A stretch of DNA of 64,000 bases, taken from assembly GCF_011764565.1 (NCBI RefSeq), contig NZ_AP022871.1:3224320-3288319 (forward strand). The letters are read 5' to 3'. The position numbers and the translations under genes are program-made. The notes under the pieces are model-generated. The model did no database searches, was not told the DNA's origin, and worked only from the letters and a program-made list of their open reading frames with translations. Positions 42,807-52,016 of the stretch are shown here, piece by piece. How positions within the stretch are numbered: position 1 is the stretch's first letter; each line of letters begins with the position of its first letter. The DNA is from Phytohabitans suffuscus. GTDB lineage: Bacteria; Actinomycetota; Actinomycetes; Mycobacteriales; Micromonosporaceae.

Positions 42807-43304
42807 TCAGGTCGCTCGGCCGCGCCAGCCGCCGAGGGCGGCGATGCCGATGATCCAGCCGACGAAGAGCCCGTAGGTCGCGCCGCTGCCGGCGGCCTGG
42901 AAGGCCTTGAGCAGCGTCGGGTTGGACTGGATGAGAGCGGGGATCACCGAGGCGAAGGCCCCGGCGAAGATGTATGCGGACCACCCGGCGAAGAACTGGC
43001 TGAGGGTGCCGCGAGCCCGGGCCAGCTGCGAGCCGGGCAGTGCGTAGAGGAACAGCGCGGTGAGGACGACCACCAGGATCGCCCGGAGGTTGGTGGCGAG
43101 CAGGTCCTGCACCGGCTCGTCGGAGTCGAACCGCCACGCTGGCCAGGCGAGCAGTCGCAGGAACCAGCCGCCCGCCGTGTTCGCGTCGGTGTTGTCCTCG
43201 ACCCAGTCCCCGTACCAGGGGCTGCCGAAGACCAGGACCAGCACGAGCGCCGCGAGAGTTCCCGCGCCCGTAGTGGTCTTGTAACGGGTGGTGGTAAGAG
43301 CCAT
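42807..43304 (-). CDS. hypothetical membrane protein
   Basis: About 165 residues with four hydrophobic segments: GAGTLAALVLVLVFGSPWY, AILVVVLTALFLYALPGS, AYIFAGAFASVIPALIQS and ATYGLFVGWIIGIAALGGW. Between helices 1 and 2 is an extracytoplasmic loop with tryptophans and acidic residues. I do not recognise the family. ATG 43304 is preferred over GTG 43334 because it opens the compact N-terminus ALTTTRYKTTTG. It ends facing the ABC ATPase terminator. Confidence 0.65.
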   Translation of the reverse strand: MALTTTRYKTTTGAGTLAALVLVLVFGSPWYGDWVEDNTDANTAGGWFLRLLAWPAWRFDSDEPVQDLLATNLRAILVVVLTALFLYALPGSQLARARGTLSQFFAGWSAYIFAGAFASVIPALIQSNPTLLKAFQAAGSGATYGLFVGWIIGIAALGGWRGRAT

Positions 43305-43354
43305 GGCGCATAGGTTCCCTACACGCCGGGACACTCAAACCTTTCGTTACTTCG

Positions 43355-43660
43355 CTATTTCGCTGCTTCGTCCGGATGCTTCAGCAGATAGTCGATGAAG
43401 GCCGCGCGCAGCATGGGCTCCGACTCCGGGTCGTACCCGTGCCCGGTGAACTCCCGCCACAGCGCGACGGCCTCGTCGACCGTCGGGCCCACGGAGTTGG
43501 GCGAGCCGTCCAGCAGGGTGGCCTCGTCGGCGTCCGGCAGGTGCTTGAGCACGGACCAGAAGAAGCCCACGTCCATGCGGTGGCGGGCCTGGGCGAAGGC
43601 CCGCTCCCGCAGCTCCTCTGTGGACAGGGCATCCAGCTCATCGAACGTGGCCTCGGGCAT
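43355..43660 (-). CDS. conserved hypothetical protein
   Basis: A 101-residue acidic, helical, soluble protein (TFDELDALSTEELRERAFAQ, RHRMDVGFFWSVLKHLPDAD, YDPESEPMLRAAFIDYLLKH). Small proteins of this type are common in Micromonosporaceae and Streptomyces, but I cannot name the family or a function. It sits 9 bp before the end of the large membrane protein gene on the same strand, so it may be cotranscribed with it. Confidence 0.65.
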   Translation of the reverse strand: MPEATFDELDALSTEELRERAFAQARHRMDVGFFWSVLKHLPDADEATLLDGSPNSVGPTVDEAVALWREFTGHGYDPESEPMLRAAFIDYLLKHPDEAAK

Positions 43661-43669
43661 ACCGCGAGC

Positions 43670-45001
43670 TTAACGGCCGCTGGTCCCCCACCGGTCGCTG
43701 TCCCAGGGGTCGGTGCGCGCGGCGGTCGACTGGGTCGGGAGTGGGGTGGCCCACGAGTCGTCGCGGCGGCCGCCGTTCCAGCCGGTCGACGGCGGGTCCG
43801 GCTCGGTCCACTCCTCCTCGTCCCGGCCCTCGTCACGGGCGCGGGGCCGGCCGTAGGTCTCCACAATCCTGGTCACGACCACGCCCGCGAGCAGGACACC
43901 ACCGGCGATCGCGAGCTGGGACATGTCCCAGTCCATCGCGTCCTCGTACCGGAGGAACAGGGTGACCAGCACGGCGGCGAGGATCGTGCCGAAGACGCCG
44001 CCGCGGCGGCCGAAGGCGCTGGTGCCGCCGAGCAGGGCCGCGCCGATCGCGAAGGCGGTCCAGTCCAGGCCGGGCGAGGGCACCACGGGCGCGTCCTGGC
44101 CGGCCACGAGGAGCACGCCGCCGACCGCGGCCAGTGAGCTGGACACCACCAGCGCGCCGCCGGTCAGCACCGCGGCCAGGCCGCCCCGGCGGTGTGCCGG
44201 GTCGCTGACGGGCCGGAACCGGCCGACCGACCGCCGCACCGGCGTGATCATGCCGATCAGCCCGCCGAGTACGGAGACCGCCGCGATGCCCCCGAAGAGA
44301 TACAGCGCCTGGCTGCTCGGGTCGTAGTCGCCCTGGAGGTTGACCGGGCCGCTGCGCTGCTGGATGAAGACCATCGCGGCCAGCGCGCCGGCGAGCGTGA
44401 CCGCCCAGCCGGGCACGTGGAAGATGCCGACCACCATCGCCATCAGCAGGCCGACGACTCCGGCGGCGACCGCGGCCTCGGTCGCGGCGAAGAGCACGCC
44501 CCGGTCGCCCTGCTCGGCGAAGTGCAGGGCGGCCCCGACCGCGATCGGGCCGATCGCGAGGTTGGGCGCGCCGGCCCGGAGGGTCAGGCTGGCCCCGACG
44601 GCGAGCAGGCCGAGGCCGGCGGCGAGCACGAGCAGCTCGTCGAGCGCCGCGCCGCGGACGGCGTCGGGGTCTTCGCGGTACAGCAGGAATCCGATCGCGC
44701 CGGCCGCGACGAGCAGGAGGATCTCCCAGATCACGTGCACGGCGACGCGGTCGCGGCCGGGGTCGCCGTGGGACGGGTCGTCGAAGACGTCGTCGAGCTC
44801 GGCCTGTGACACCGCACGGCGCTGGGTCAGCTCCATCGCGTCGGGCTCGCGGAACTCGCTGGCCACGGGGAAGCTGCCGGTCTGGTACGCCGGGGTGGTG
44901 CCGAAGCCGGTGTCGGAGCCGAAGCGCGAGTCCTCCCGCAGACCGCCGGTGCCGGTTCCGCCGGTGTCACGCCGCCGGTAGGCCGGTTCGTCGTACGCCA
45001 T
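43670..45001 (-). CDS. polytopic membrane protein resembling ABC sugar permeases
   Basis: A 443-residue protein. A cytoplasmic Gly/Thr/acidic N-terminus (about 85 residues, with QLEDD-like VSQAELDDVFDD) is followed by about ten hydrophobic segments starting at VIWEILLLVAAGAIGFLLY. LTLRAGAPNLAIGPIAVGAA and VTLAGALAAMVFIQQRSGPV resemble the substrate-channel helices of RbsC-like permeases. A charged C-terminal tail is rich in Trp and Asp. No ATPase or binding-protein gene is adjacent, so transport is doubtful. It lies upstream of the small 43355 gene and downstream of the folK–DUF3180 group on the same strand. Confidence 0.65.
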   Translation of the reverse strand: MAYDEPAYRRRDTGGTGTGGLREDSRFGSDTGFGTTPAYQTGSFPVASEFREPDAMELTQRRAVSQAELDDVFDDPSHGDPGRDRVAVHVIWEILLLVAAGAIGFLLYREDPDAVRGAALDELLVLAAGLGLLAVGASLTLRAGAPNLAIGPIAVGAALHFAEQGDRGVLFAATEAAVAAGVVGLLMAMVVGIFHVPGWAVTLAGALAAMVFIQQRSGPVNLQGDYDPSSQALYLFGGIAAVSVLGGLIGMITPVRRSVGRFRPVSDPAHRRGGLAAVLTGGALVVSSSLAAVGGVLLVAGQDAPVVPSPGLDWTAFAIGAALLGGTSAFGRRGGVFGTILAAVLVTLFLRYEDAMDWDMSQLAIAGGVLLAGVVVTRIVETYGRPRARDEGRDEEEWTEPDPPSTGWNGGRRDDSWATPLPTQSTAARTDPWDSDRWGTSGR

Positions 45002-45154
45002 CTCGCGCGCCTCCTGTGGTCGTTCAGCCTGGCTCCGCGCCGCCTAGCTGTACGGATCGGGACGCACGGCGGATTGAAGCCAGTCAGCCGCACCGTACTC
45101 GGCTGGACCCAGGAACGTCACCCCCAGTGGCCAAGGACAGGGGCAGGAGGTGTT

Positions 45155-45669
45155 CTAGTTGTCTGACGTATCGGACTCGTTGTCATCATCCGGGCGCTTG
45201 GGGACCCGGCAGGAACGCTCCAGCCAGAGTGCGGCGCCGACCAGTGCCAAGGAGGCCGCCAGGCCCGCCGTCGCGGCCGGTATGTCGTTGCCCGCCGCAC
45301 GCGTACGCTCGAGAAACAGCCAGCCCACGAGCCCCGCGTAGAACCCGGCGAAGATCGCGCCGGCGAGCGAGGACGCTTTGGCGAGCACGGCATATCGGGC
45401 AACCGCGAGGGGTCGACGGGCTCCCGGCCCGGACGCCGCTCGATCCGCTGCCGGGTATTGATCGCGACGTAACCCTCCAACACGGCGAGCGCCGCCAACG
45501 TCACCGTCGGCAACCACGGCAGGCTGGGGATCTCGCCGTAGAAGGTGCTGATCATCCACCACGCCACGGCAGCCGAGGCCAGCCCGGCCACGATGAGCGT
45601 GGCGGGCCGGGTCGGACCCATTCGCGGGCCCCGCGGCGTGGAGCCGCGCGGCGGAGACTCCGGTTCCAT
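45155..45669 (-). CDS. DUF3180 family membrane protein, frameshifted
   Basis: The ATG at 45669 shares a base with the folK stop (TGATG), so the gene is coupled to the fol operon. The first half holds two membrane helices (ATLIVAGLASAAVAWWMIST, WLPTVTLAALAVLEGYVAIN) and RQRIERRPGREPVDP. After the GGGG at 45409–45412 a second frame continues LAVARYAVLAKASSLAGAIF and two more helices. Adding one base gives the standard four-helix DUF3180 protein, which regularly follows folK in actinobacteria. Function unknown. Confidence 0.8.
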
Positions 45670-46193
45670 CAGTTCGACTCTAACCGGAGGTCGGGGCGAG
45701 GGCTGATCGCGAGGGCGTCGGACGCCAGTGGCTCGGCGTTGAGCAGGTCGGTGAGCCAGCCGTGGCCGGGCAGCCGGCCGTACGGCTGGATGTCGATCCA
45801 CGGCCGCAGGACGAACGCCCGCAGGTGGGCGCGGGGATGCGGCAGGGTCAGCTCGGGGTCGTCGCTGAGCACCGGCTCACCGCCGTCGGACCAGACCGCG
45901 ATCACGTCCACGTCCAGCGTGCGCGGGCCGAACCGGCGGTCCGGGTCGCGGACCCGCCCGGCCGTCGCCTCCAGCGCCCGCGCCCGGTCCAGCCAGTCGC
46001 GCGGGGTGGCGCCGGCGTCGTGCACCAGCACGGCGGCGTTCAGGTACGGCGGCTGGTCGTCGTCGCCCCACGGCGGTGTCTCGTACACCCCGGAGGCGAC
46101 CAGGAGCACGTCGTCGAGGTCGTGGACGGCCGCGCGCAGGTGGCCGGCGCGGTCGCCGAGGTTGCTGCCGAGCGAGAGTACGGCCCTGGTCAC
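45669..46193 (-). CDS. folK: 2-amino-4-hydroxy-6-hydroxymethyldihydropteridine pyrophosphokinase
   Basis: Transfers pyrophosphate from ATP to hydroxymethyl-dihydropterin in folate synthesis. The 174-residue protein begins AVLSLGSNLGDRAGHLRAAV and contains YETPPWGDDDQPPYLNAAV and the signature RFGPRTLDVDVI with metal-binding aspartates. LPHPRAHLRAFVLRPW follows. The GTG start at 46193 overlaps the folB stop by 4 bp. Confidence 0.95.
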   Translation of the reverse strand: MTRAVLSLGSNLGDRAGHLRAAVHDLDDVLLVASGVYETPPWGDDDQPPYLNAAVLVHDAGATPRDWLDRARALEATAGRVRDPDRRFGPRTLDVDVIAVWSDGGEPVLSDDPELTLPHPRAHLRAFVLRPWIDIQPYGRLPGHGWLTDLLNAEPLASDALAISPRPDLRLESN

Positions 46194-46573
46194 GGCCGCC
46201 GCCGGGTGATCGTGACGGCCACGTCGGCGAACTCGTGCGGGATGGGGGCGTGCGGCTTGTGCACGGTGACGGTGGCCGCCCGGACCCGCGAGTCGGCCAG
46301 GCAGACCTCGGCCAGCCGCGCGGCGAGCGTCTCGATCAGGTTGACCGGCTCGCCGCCCACCACCTCGACCAGGCGCTCGGCAAGCTCGCCGTAGTGGATC
46401 GTGTCGGCCACGTCGTCCGACCGCGCGGCCGGAGCGAGGTCGACCTCCAGTGCCACGTCGACCACGAAGTCCTGGCCGCGCTCGCGCTCGAAGTCGTACA
46501 CGCCGTGGTGGCCGCGCGCGCGGAGGCCGGACAGGCGGATGTGGTCCTGACCTTCGGCCGGCTCCGCGGTCAT
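46190..46573 (-). CDS. folB: dihydroneopterin aldolase
   Basis: Converts dihydroneopterin to hydroxymethyl-dihydropterin and glycolaldehyde. The 127-residue T-fold enzyme shows RLSGLRARGHHGVYDFERE with the catalytic Glu/Tyr region, DTIHYGELAERLVEVV, NLIETLAARLAEV and VTVHKPHAPIPHEFADVAV with the catalytic Lys. Both ends overlap neighbours by 4 bp, so folP–folB–folK is tightly coupled. Confidence 0.95.
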   Translation of the reverse strand: MTAEPAEGQDHIRLSGLRARGHHGVYDFERERGQDFVVDVALEVDLAPAARSDDVADTIHYGELAERLVEVVGGEPVNLIETLAARLAEVCLADSRVRAATVTVHKPHAPIPHEFADVAVTITRRRP

Positions 46574-47442
46574 GCGGTGGCCAGCCGGGGTGCGCCGGAG
46601 GCCGCCCAGACCTGGAGCGCGTCGACGGTGCCGCGGACGTCGTGCACGCGTACGCCCCAGGCACCGGCCGCCACGGCCAGCACGCTGGTGGCGATCGTGG
46701 CGGCCTCCCGCTCGCCGGCCGGGCGCGGGGCGCCGTCCGGGGCAGCCAGCAGCGCGCCGAGGTACGACTTGCGGCTCGCCGCGAACAGCAGCGGGTAACC
46801 GAGCGTGAGCAGCTCGCCGAGGTGCCGGGTGAGCTGCCAGTTGTGCTCCGCCTTCTTGGCGAAGCCCAGCCCGGGGTCGATCACCAGCCGGTCGGGCCGG
46901 ACGCCCGCGGCGAGCGCCTGATCGACCCGCTGGGCCAGCTCGGCGCGGACCTCGGCCACCACATTCTCGTACGTCGCCAGGTCCTGCATCCGCCGTGAGT
47001 GCCCGCGCCAGTGCATGAGAATCCAGGGGCAACCGGCCTCGGCGACGACTTTCGCCATCGCGGGGTCGGCGAGTCCGCCCGACACGTCGTTGACAACCAC
47101 CGCGCCAGCCTCTAAAGCCGCGGCGGCGACGCTCGCCCGGGTCGTGTCGATACTCATGGCCACGCCCGCCGCGGCCAGCTCCCGGATGACCGGTACGACG
47201 CGGCTGACCTCGGTTTCCGCGTCTACCCGCTCGGCGCCGGGACGGGTCGACTCGCCGCCGATGTCGACGAGATCGGCACCCTGCCCGCGCATCTCGATCC
47301 CGTGCCGCACGGCGTCGGAACGGCGCACATAGCGTCCGCCATCGGAGAACGAGTCGGGCGTTACGTTCAAAACCCCGATCACGACGGGACGCGCCGAGCG
47401 CAGGAGATCAACTGCTCCCGTGACTGGGCGTGATTCTGTCAC
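46570..47442 (-). CDS. folP: dihydropteroate synthase
   Basis: Condenses hydroxymethyl-dihydropterin pyrophosphate with p-aminobenzoate; the sulfonamide target. The 290-residue TIM barrel has VIGVLNVTPDSFSDGGRY, VDIGGESTRPGAERV, SIDTTRASVAAAAL, VNDVSGGLADPAM, LVIDPGLGFAKKAEHNWQL and RVHDVRGTVDALQ. It is now the first gene of the downstream half of the fol operon; in most actinobacteria folE lies directly upstream. Here folE is 13 kb away, beyond an oppositely oriented block of genes. Confidence 0.96.
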   Translation of the reverse strand: MTESRPVTGAVDLLRSARPVVIGVLNVTPDSFSDGGRYVRRSDAVRHGIEMRGQGADLVDIGGESTRPGAERVDAETEVSRVVPVIRELAAAGVAMSIDTTRASVAAAALEAGAVVVNDVSGGLADPAMAKVVAEAGCPWILMHWRGHSRRMQDLATYENVVAEVRAELAQRVDQALAAGVRPDRLVIDPGLGFAKKAEHNWQLTRHLGELLTLGYPLLFAASRKSYLGALLAAPDGAPRPAGEREAATIATSVLAVAAGAWGVRVHDVRGTVDALQVWAASGAPRLATA

Positions 47443-47751
47443 GAATAGACGGTACCGACAGGCGGCAGAACCCCTGCTCGGCGCCCTAGATTAGCACATA
47501 TGTTCGAAAGCGGTTACCATCAGCCACGCCGGTACCACGGGCCACGAGCTTCGTAGCTTGGCAGAAAGGGGGGTGCCCCGTACGCTTTGCAATTGCGCAT
47601 CATTCAGACGTCATAGCTTGAGGAGATGGGCTAAACCAGGACAAACCGCCCGGGAAAGTTCACCCGTTCGTGGTGAAACGCAGACACAGAGTGATGGGGC
47701 GATCCGCCTACTCCCACCGTCGACGGACGCGCATCGGGGAGGTCTCTTCCA
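47443..47751. other. divergent intergenic region at the folP edge of the inserted block
   Basis: About 309 bases with no convincing gene, noticeably less GC-rich than its surroundings. It must hold promoters for folP (minus) and for the secretion-like operon (plus). A short inverted repeat TTCACC-CGTTCGT-GGTGAA lies at 47659–47677, about 75 bases before the 47752 start. GGGGAGG just upstream of 47752 is its ribosome-binding site. No attachment-site-like duplication was recognised. Confidence 0.5.
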
Positions 47752-48066
47752 ATGAACACCACAGAGTTCGTCGCAGCGGCGTGGAGCACCGCCACGCACG
47801 CCGCTGACGTGCTCGCCTTCATACCCGCGGCGGAGCCCGATCCCAAGGGCATCAACACCGACGGTGTCGTCGCCTTCTTTGCCACAAACATCGCGCCGAT
47901 CCTGCTCGCCGTGCTCGGCGTGATCTTTATCGGCCGGGCGAGCAGGGGTGAAATATCGAAGGTTCTGACGAGTTCGGCGATCGCGATCGTCGGCCTCGCG
48001 TTCATCGCGGGTGCGGCGACCCTGTTCTTCGTCGGTGACTACATCATCGATCTGATCTTCGAGTAG
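47752..48066 (+). CDS. small two-helix membrane protein, VirB2/TrbC pilin-like
   Basis: A 104-residue protein with a possible N-terminal leader (about residues 1–27, with AFIPAAEPDP), a hydrophobic helix (about 43–61, TNIAPILLAVLGVIFIG), a short polar loop RASRGEISKVL, and a second helix (about 74–98, IAIVGLAFIAGAATLFFVG). Size, two-helix hairpin topology and position as the first gene before PrgI/VirB3-like and VirB4-like genes match pilin-type or TrbC-type components of type IV secretion systems. The family assignment rests on topology and synteny, not on a diagnostic motif. Confidence 0.6.
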   Translation: MNTTEFVAAAWSTATHAADVLAFIPAAEPDPKGINTDGVVAFFATNIAPILLAVLGVIFIGRASRGEISKVLTSSAIAIVGLAFIAGAATLFFVGDYIIDLIFE

Positions 48067-48082
48067 GTTCGCGGGTTCACTT

Positions 48083-48445
48083 ATGCGGCTGCGTACCGAC
48101 GACGACATCTACCGGGCTCGCCTGGTGTACCTGGGCCCGCCCGGATACACGTTGCCCGTCCACCTCCCGTACGCCCAGTACGGCGTCTTCATGCTGCTCG
48201 TCCCGCTCTTCATGTTCATTCATTACCTGTTCACGTTCGACGTGGAACTGTTCCCGGCATGGGAGATCGCGCTCGCCGTCGTCACGACGTCCTTCATCTT
48301 CAGGTACGTCGATCCCGACCGGCCAGCGCGCATGGTGGTCCGCACCGCACTCACCGACTGGCGGCGCACCCGCGAGCCCGCCACCGAGCAGCGCGACCCT
48401 CGTCTGGTCGCGACCCGGATCCGGGTCCGGGAGGAGCTGGTATGA
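48083..48445 (+). CDS. PrgI/VirB3-like membrane protein
   Basis: A 120-residue protein with a basic N-terminus (RLRTDDDIYRARLVYLGPPG) and two closely spaced membrane helices (YGVFMLLVPLFMFIHYLF and LFPAWEIALAVVTTSFIFRY). A positively charged cytoplasmic tail contains DPDRPARMVVRTALTDWRR. This is the layout of VirB3 and PrgI proteins, which are regularly encoded just before the VirB4 ATPase. It lies 16 bp after the pilin-like gene, and its stop overlaps a further ATG (ATGA). Confidence 0.6.
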   Translation: MRLRTDDDIYRARLVYLGPPGYTLPVHLPYAQYGVFMLLVPLFMFIHYLFTFDVELFPAWEIALAVVTTSFIFRYVDPDRPARMVVRTALTDWRRTREPATEQRDPRLVATRIRVREELV

Positions 48446-48621
48446 GCGGGATGCGAGGGCCCCGCGGAAACGCGGAGCAGCGCGAAGCGGGGCGTAGCGT
48501 TTTCGTGGGGTGCAGTAGTGAGGCCACGAGCCTTGGGCACGGCGGCGGACGAGCGACGAGCGACGGAGCGTGGCAGGCAGAGCGCGGTACCGACGGACTC
48601 ATGCGCGGAGCGATGGCATGA
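48442..48621 (+). CDS. possible 59-residue coupled open reading frame
   Basis: This frame starts within the stop of the preceding gene (ATGA) and ends in a TGA overlapping another ATG at 48618, so it is linked by 4-bp overlaps on both sides. The predicted peptide (SGMRGPRGNAEQREAGRSV and so on) is low in hydrophobic residues and resembles no family. The DNA contains GAGCG/ACGAG repeats. It may be a real leader-like peptide that carries ribosomes to the ATPase gene, or just spacer. Confidence 0.3.
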   Translation: MSGMRGPRGNAEQREAGRSVFVGCSSEATSLGHGGGRATSDGAWQAERGTDGLMRGAMA

Positions 48622-51600
48622 CCCCACCCTCCACACCGGGCCCCCTCGTCCGGTCGGCATGCCGGCCGACACGCGTAGTAACGGTACGCGACCGTCCGAC
48701 TACCCGGTGTCGGACGTGGACGATGACGTCGATGATCTGGTCACCAGCCCCGACCACGGTGCGGTCGCGGTGTTCCAGGCCCCACAGGCCCCGCGCCGGC
48801 CCGGTGGCGGCCCCGGCCCGCACGGCCGTCCCGACGGCGAGCACGCCGACATCGACTCGCCCTTCCTCGACCTCTTCTCCGGGTCGGCCGGTCGCCCCGC
48901 CCCGCCCCGTTCGGCCTCCCGCACGCCGTCCGCCCGCGTGGCCGAGCCGCTGCGCCGGCCGGTGGAGGCCCCGCCCACCGAGCCCGTGCGCCGCCCGGTC
49001 GAGCCCCCGGCGGCCGAGCCTGTGCGCCGCCCGGTCGAGCCCCCGGTCACGGAGCCGGCCCGGCGGCCGGTCGAGCCGCCGCCCGCGCAGCCGCTGACCA
49101 ACGGCATGGGCGGGCACGGTATCGGCGCGGACCCGATCGCCCCACCGTCACGCGGCGGTGACCCCCAGCCCGTACCAGATGAGGATGCTGGAACAGCGGC
49201 GGCGGTGAAGCCGCCCGCGCGCGCCGACCGCCCCCCACGCCATGCGGCTCGTGAGCCGGAGCTCGAGCTGGTCAACCTGCCGGCCGTGCGCGAGCCCGCG
49301 GCCGAGCCCCCGGCGCGGCGCCCGCCGGCCGAGCCCACCCCGCGGCGCCGGCCGGAAGAGCGGCGGGTCCGCGAGGAGCCGCCGCGCCCGCGTAAGGAGA
49401 TCAAGAAACGGCAGGAGCTCGCGCCGCGCAGCAAGCCGGTCCGCCCGCCGAAGATCAAGTTCGCCGACCGCGACCCCGCCGTCAACCTGGCGATCACCGA
49501 GATCGCCGGCCACCTCACGTTCACCCCCAACACGGTCACCGCGTGGTACTGGCTGCCCGAGGTGCGGTGGGCGTTCCGGCCGGACGCCGAGCGCGAGGCG
49601 CTGCTGTCCGCGATCTCCGAGCAGTACGCGGGCCTCGCCGGCTTCCGCCTGCACCTGCGCCGCACCACCCGCCCCTTCCCGGCCGACGAGTGGGCCCGCA
49701 CGCTCGACATGCACACGCCGCACCCGCTCGGCGGGGTGCCGGGCGCGCCCTCCTGGTCCGACCACCTGGTCAACGCGCAGCGCCACCTGCTGTCGGTCAA
49801 CCACGCGGAGGGGCAGACCTACCTGGGCGTGACGTTCGCCCGCCGCTCGCTCGGCGACTCGCTGGTGGAGCGGCTGCTGCGCGCCTTCGGTCGGGGCGTC
49901 GCCGAGGGTGAGCGGCGCAAGCTCGGCCGCACGGTCGAGCAGTTCGACGAGGTGCTCGGCGCGTTCGGCATGCGCGGCCGGCAGGTCACGCCACACGAGC
50001 TGGAGTGGCTGCTGTACCGCTCGGTCGCGCTCTGCATGGCGCCGCCGACCGCGCTCTCGCCGGTCACCGGCGGCGAGTGGGAGCGCGGCGACATGCTCGC
50101 GCTGACCGAGCAGATCGAGCGCTACCGCACGCCGTACGGGTCCACCGTCAAGCTGGTCAACCGCATGACCGGCGAGGAGCGCCACGTCGCGGTCCTCGCG
50201 GTCGGCCGGATGGAGCCCCTGGAGATCCCCGAGCGGCACGAGCCGTGGCTGCACTTCCACGAGCGGCTGCCGTGGCCGATGGAGATCTCGTCCAGAGTGG
50301 ACGTACTCGGTTCGGGCGACTCGTTCAAAAACCTCGAGCACCGGCTACGGATGATCCGCTCCCAGCAGCTCGACTACGCCGAGCACGGCATCGACGCCCC
50401 GCCCGAGCTGGAGCGGCTCGCCAAGCGCGCCCTCGTCATCGGCGACGAGATGACCACCGGCCTGCCGGTCGAGTCGGCCCGCGCGCACGGCTGGCACCGC
50501 ATCGCCGTCGGCGGCCGCACCCGCGAGGAGTGCCTGGAGCGGGCCCGCCGGCTCATCCAGCTGTACTCCCGTGAGCTGCGCATCTCGTTGCAGCACCCGA
50601 AAAACCAGGACTGGCTGGCCCGCGAGTTCATCCCCGGCGAGCCGGTCGCCAACACCGGCTACATCCGCCGCATGCCGGTCAAGCTGCTCGCCGCCGCGCT
50701 GCCCCAGGCGGCGTCCACAGTGGGCGACCGGCGCGGCGACCTGATCGGGCGCACCGCGGGCACCTGCCGCCGGCCGGTCTTCCTCGACCTGCACTTTCCG
50801 ATGGAGGTACGCGAGCGCTCCGGCCTCGCCGTCTTCGTCGCCGAGCCGGGCGGTGGCAAGTCCACACTGCTCGGTGCGCTGGGCTACCTGGCCGCCCGCC
50901 GCGGTGTGCAGGTCACCCTCCTGGACCCGTCCGGCCCCCTCGCCCGGCTCTGCTCGATGCCCGAGCTGCGGCCGTACTCCCGGGTGCTCAACCTGACCGG
51001 TTCGGAGCACGGCACGCTGGCGCCGTACTCGCTGATCCCGACGCCGCTGCGGTCCGAGTTCGCGAACGGACCCACCGGCGACCGCGAGTTCGAGATCGCC
51101 GTGTCGAACGCCCGCGCCGAGCGGCGGATGCTCGTGCAGGACATCTGCTCGATGCTGGTACCGCCGCAGGTCGCCCGCGAGGCGTCCACGGCGACGCTGC
51201 TGCGGCACGCCGTGCGCCAGGTGCCGGCCGAGGAGACGTCCACACTGGACGACGTCGTCGCCTGCCTCGCCAGCCTCGACGACGACAACGGCAAGGAGCT
51301 GGCCAACCTCCTGCTCGACACCGCCGAGATGCCCCTCGCGCTGCTCTTCTTCGGCCGCCCGCCAGAGGGCCTGCTCGGCGCCGACGCCGCGCTCACCGTC
51401 ATCACGATGGCCGGCCTCCGCCTGCCCGACCTGAAGATCGAGCGCGAGTACTGGTCGGCCGAGGAGGCACTCGCCCTGCCGATGCTGCACACCGCGCACC
51501 GGCTGGCCGTACGCCGCTGCTACGGCGGCTCGATGTCGTCCCGCAAGATGGTCGGCCTGGACGAGGCGCACTTCATGGAGGGCTGGCGGTCGGGCCGGTC

Positions 51601-52015
51601 GTTCCTGGTCCGCCTGGCCCGCGACTCCCGAAAGTGGAACCTGTCCGCGCTCGTGGCCTCGCAGAACCCCCGCGACATCCTCGGGCTCGACGTGCAAAAC
51701 CTCGTCTCCACGGTGTTCGTCGGCCGGATCGCCGAAGACGTGGAGATCGCCTCCGAGGCCCTGCGGCTGCTGCGGGTGCCGGTCAACGACGGGTACGAAG
51801 CGACCCTGGCATCGCTGTCCAACGTGGACACCTCGTCAGCGTCGCGGCTGGGCTTCCGGGAGTTCGTCATGCGAGACGTGGATGGACGCGTGCAGAAGGT
51901 GCGCGTCGACGTGTCGTACGTGGAAGGGCTGCTCGACCACTTGGACACCACACCGACAGGCGCCGCCGCGCCCCAGTCCAACCTGCCCACCGGCGCACCC
52001 GACACGGAGGTGTGA
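48618..52015 (+). CDS. VirB4-like type IV secretion ATPase with long disordered N-terminus
   Basis: About 1,130 residues. The first 300 are disordered and Pro/Arg-rich, with four 12-residue repeats. The core has an N-terminal VirB4-like region (DPAVNLAITEIAGHLTFTPN, then AWYWLPEVRWAF) and a P-loop domain. Walker A is AEPGGGKST (about residue 728 counted from ATG 48659), Walker B is MVGLDEAHFM (about 965), followed by LVRLARDSRKWNLSALVASQNPRD, the conserved motif with its Gln. It is the energising ATPase of the adjacent secretion-like genes. The start is unsettled. ATG 48618 overlaps the preceding frame and gives a natural peptide if one C is missing in the run near 48640–48645; ATG 48659 is the first start without that assumption. 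Confidence 0.8.
48953..49096 (+). repeat. four tandem 36-bp units encoding 12-residue repeats
   Basis: Consecutive units encode RRPVEAPPTEPV, RRPVEPPAAEPV, RRPVEPPVTEPA and RRPVEPPPAQPL. The reading frame is kept throughout, so copy number could vary without disrupting the VirB4-like protein. It lies in the disordered N-terminal region. Confidence 0.85.
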
Positions 52016-52016
52016 A

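Noticed and set aside
47500..47520. LexA/SOS box around TATGTTCGAAAG
   Set aside because: Only a half-site resembling GTTCG is present; the opposing CGAAC half is missing at the required spacing.
47558..47755. Small open frame upstream of the secretion-like operon
   Set aside because: No ribosome-binding site, no family, and it runs through the presumed promoter region; ends just inside the next gene.
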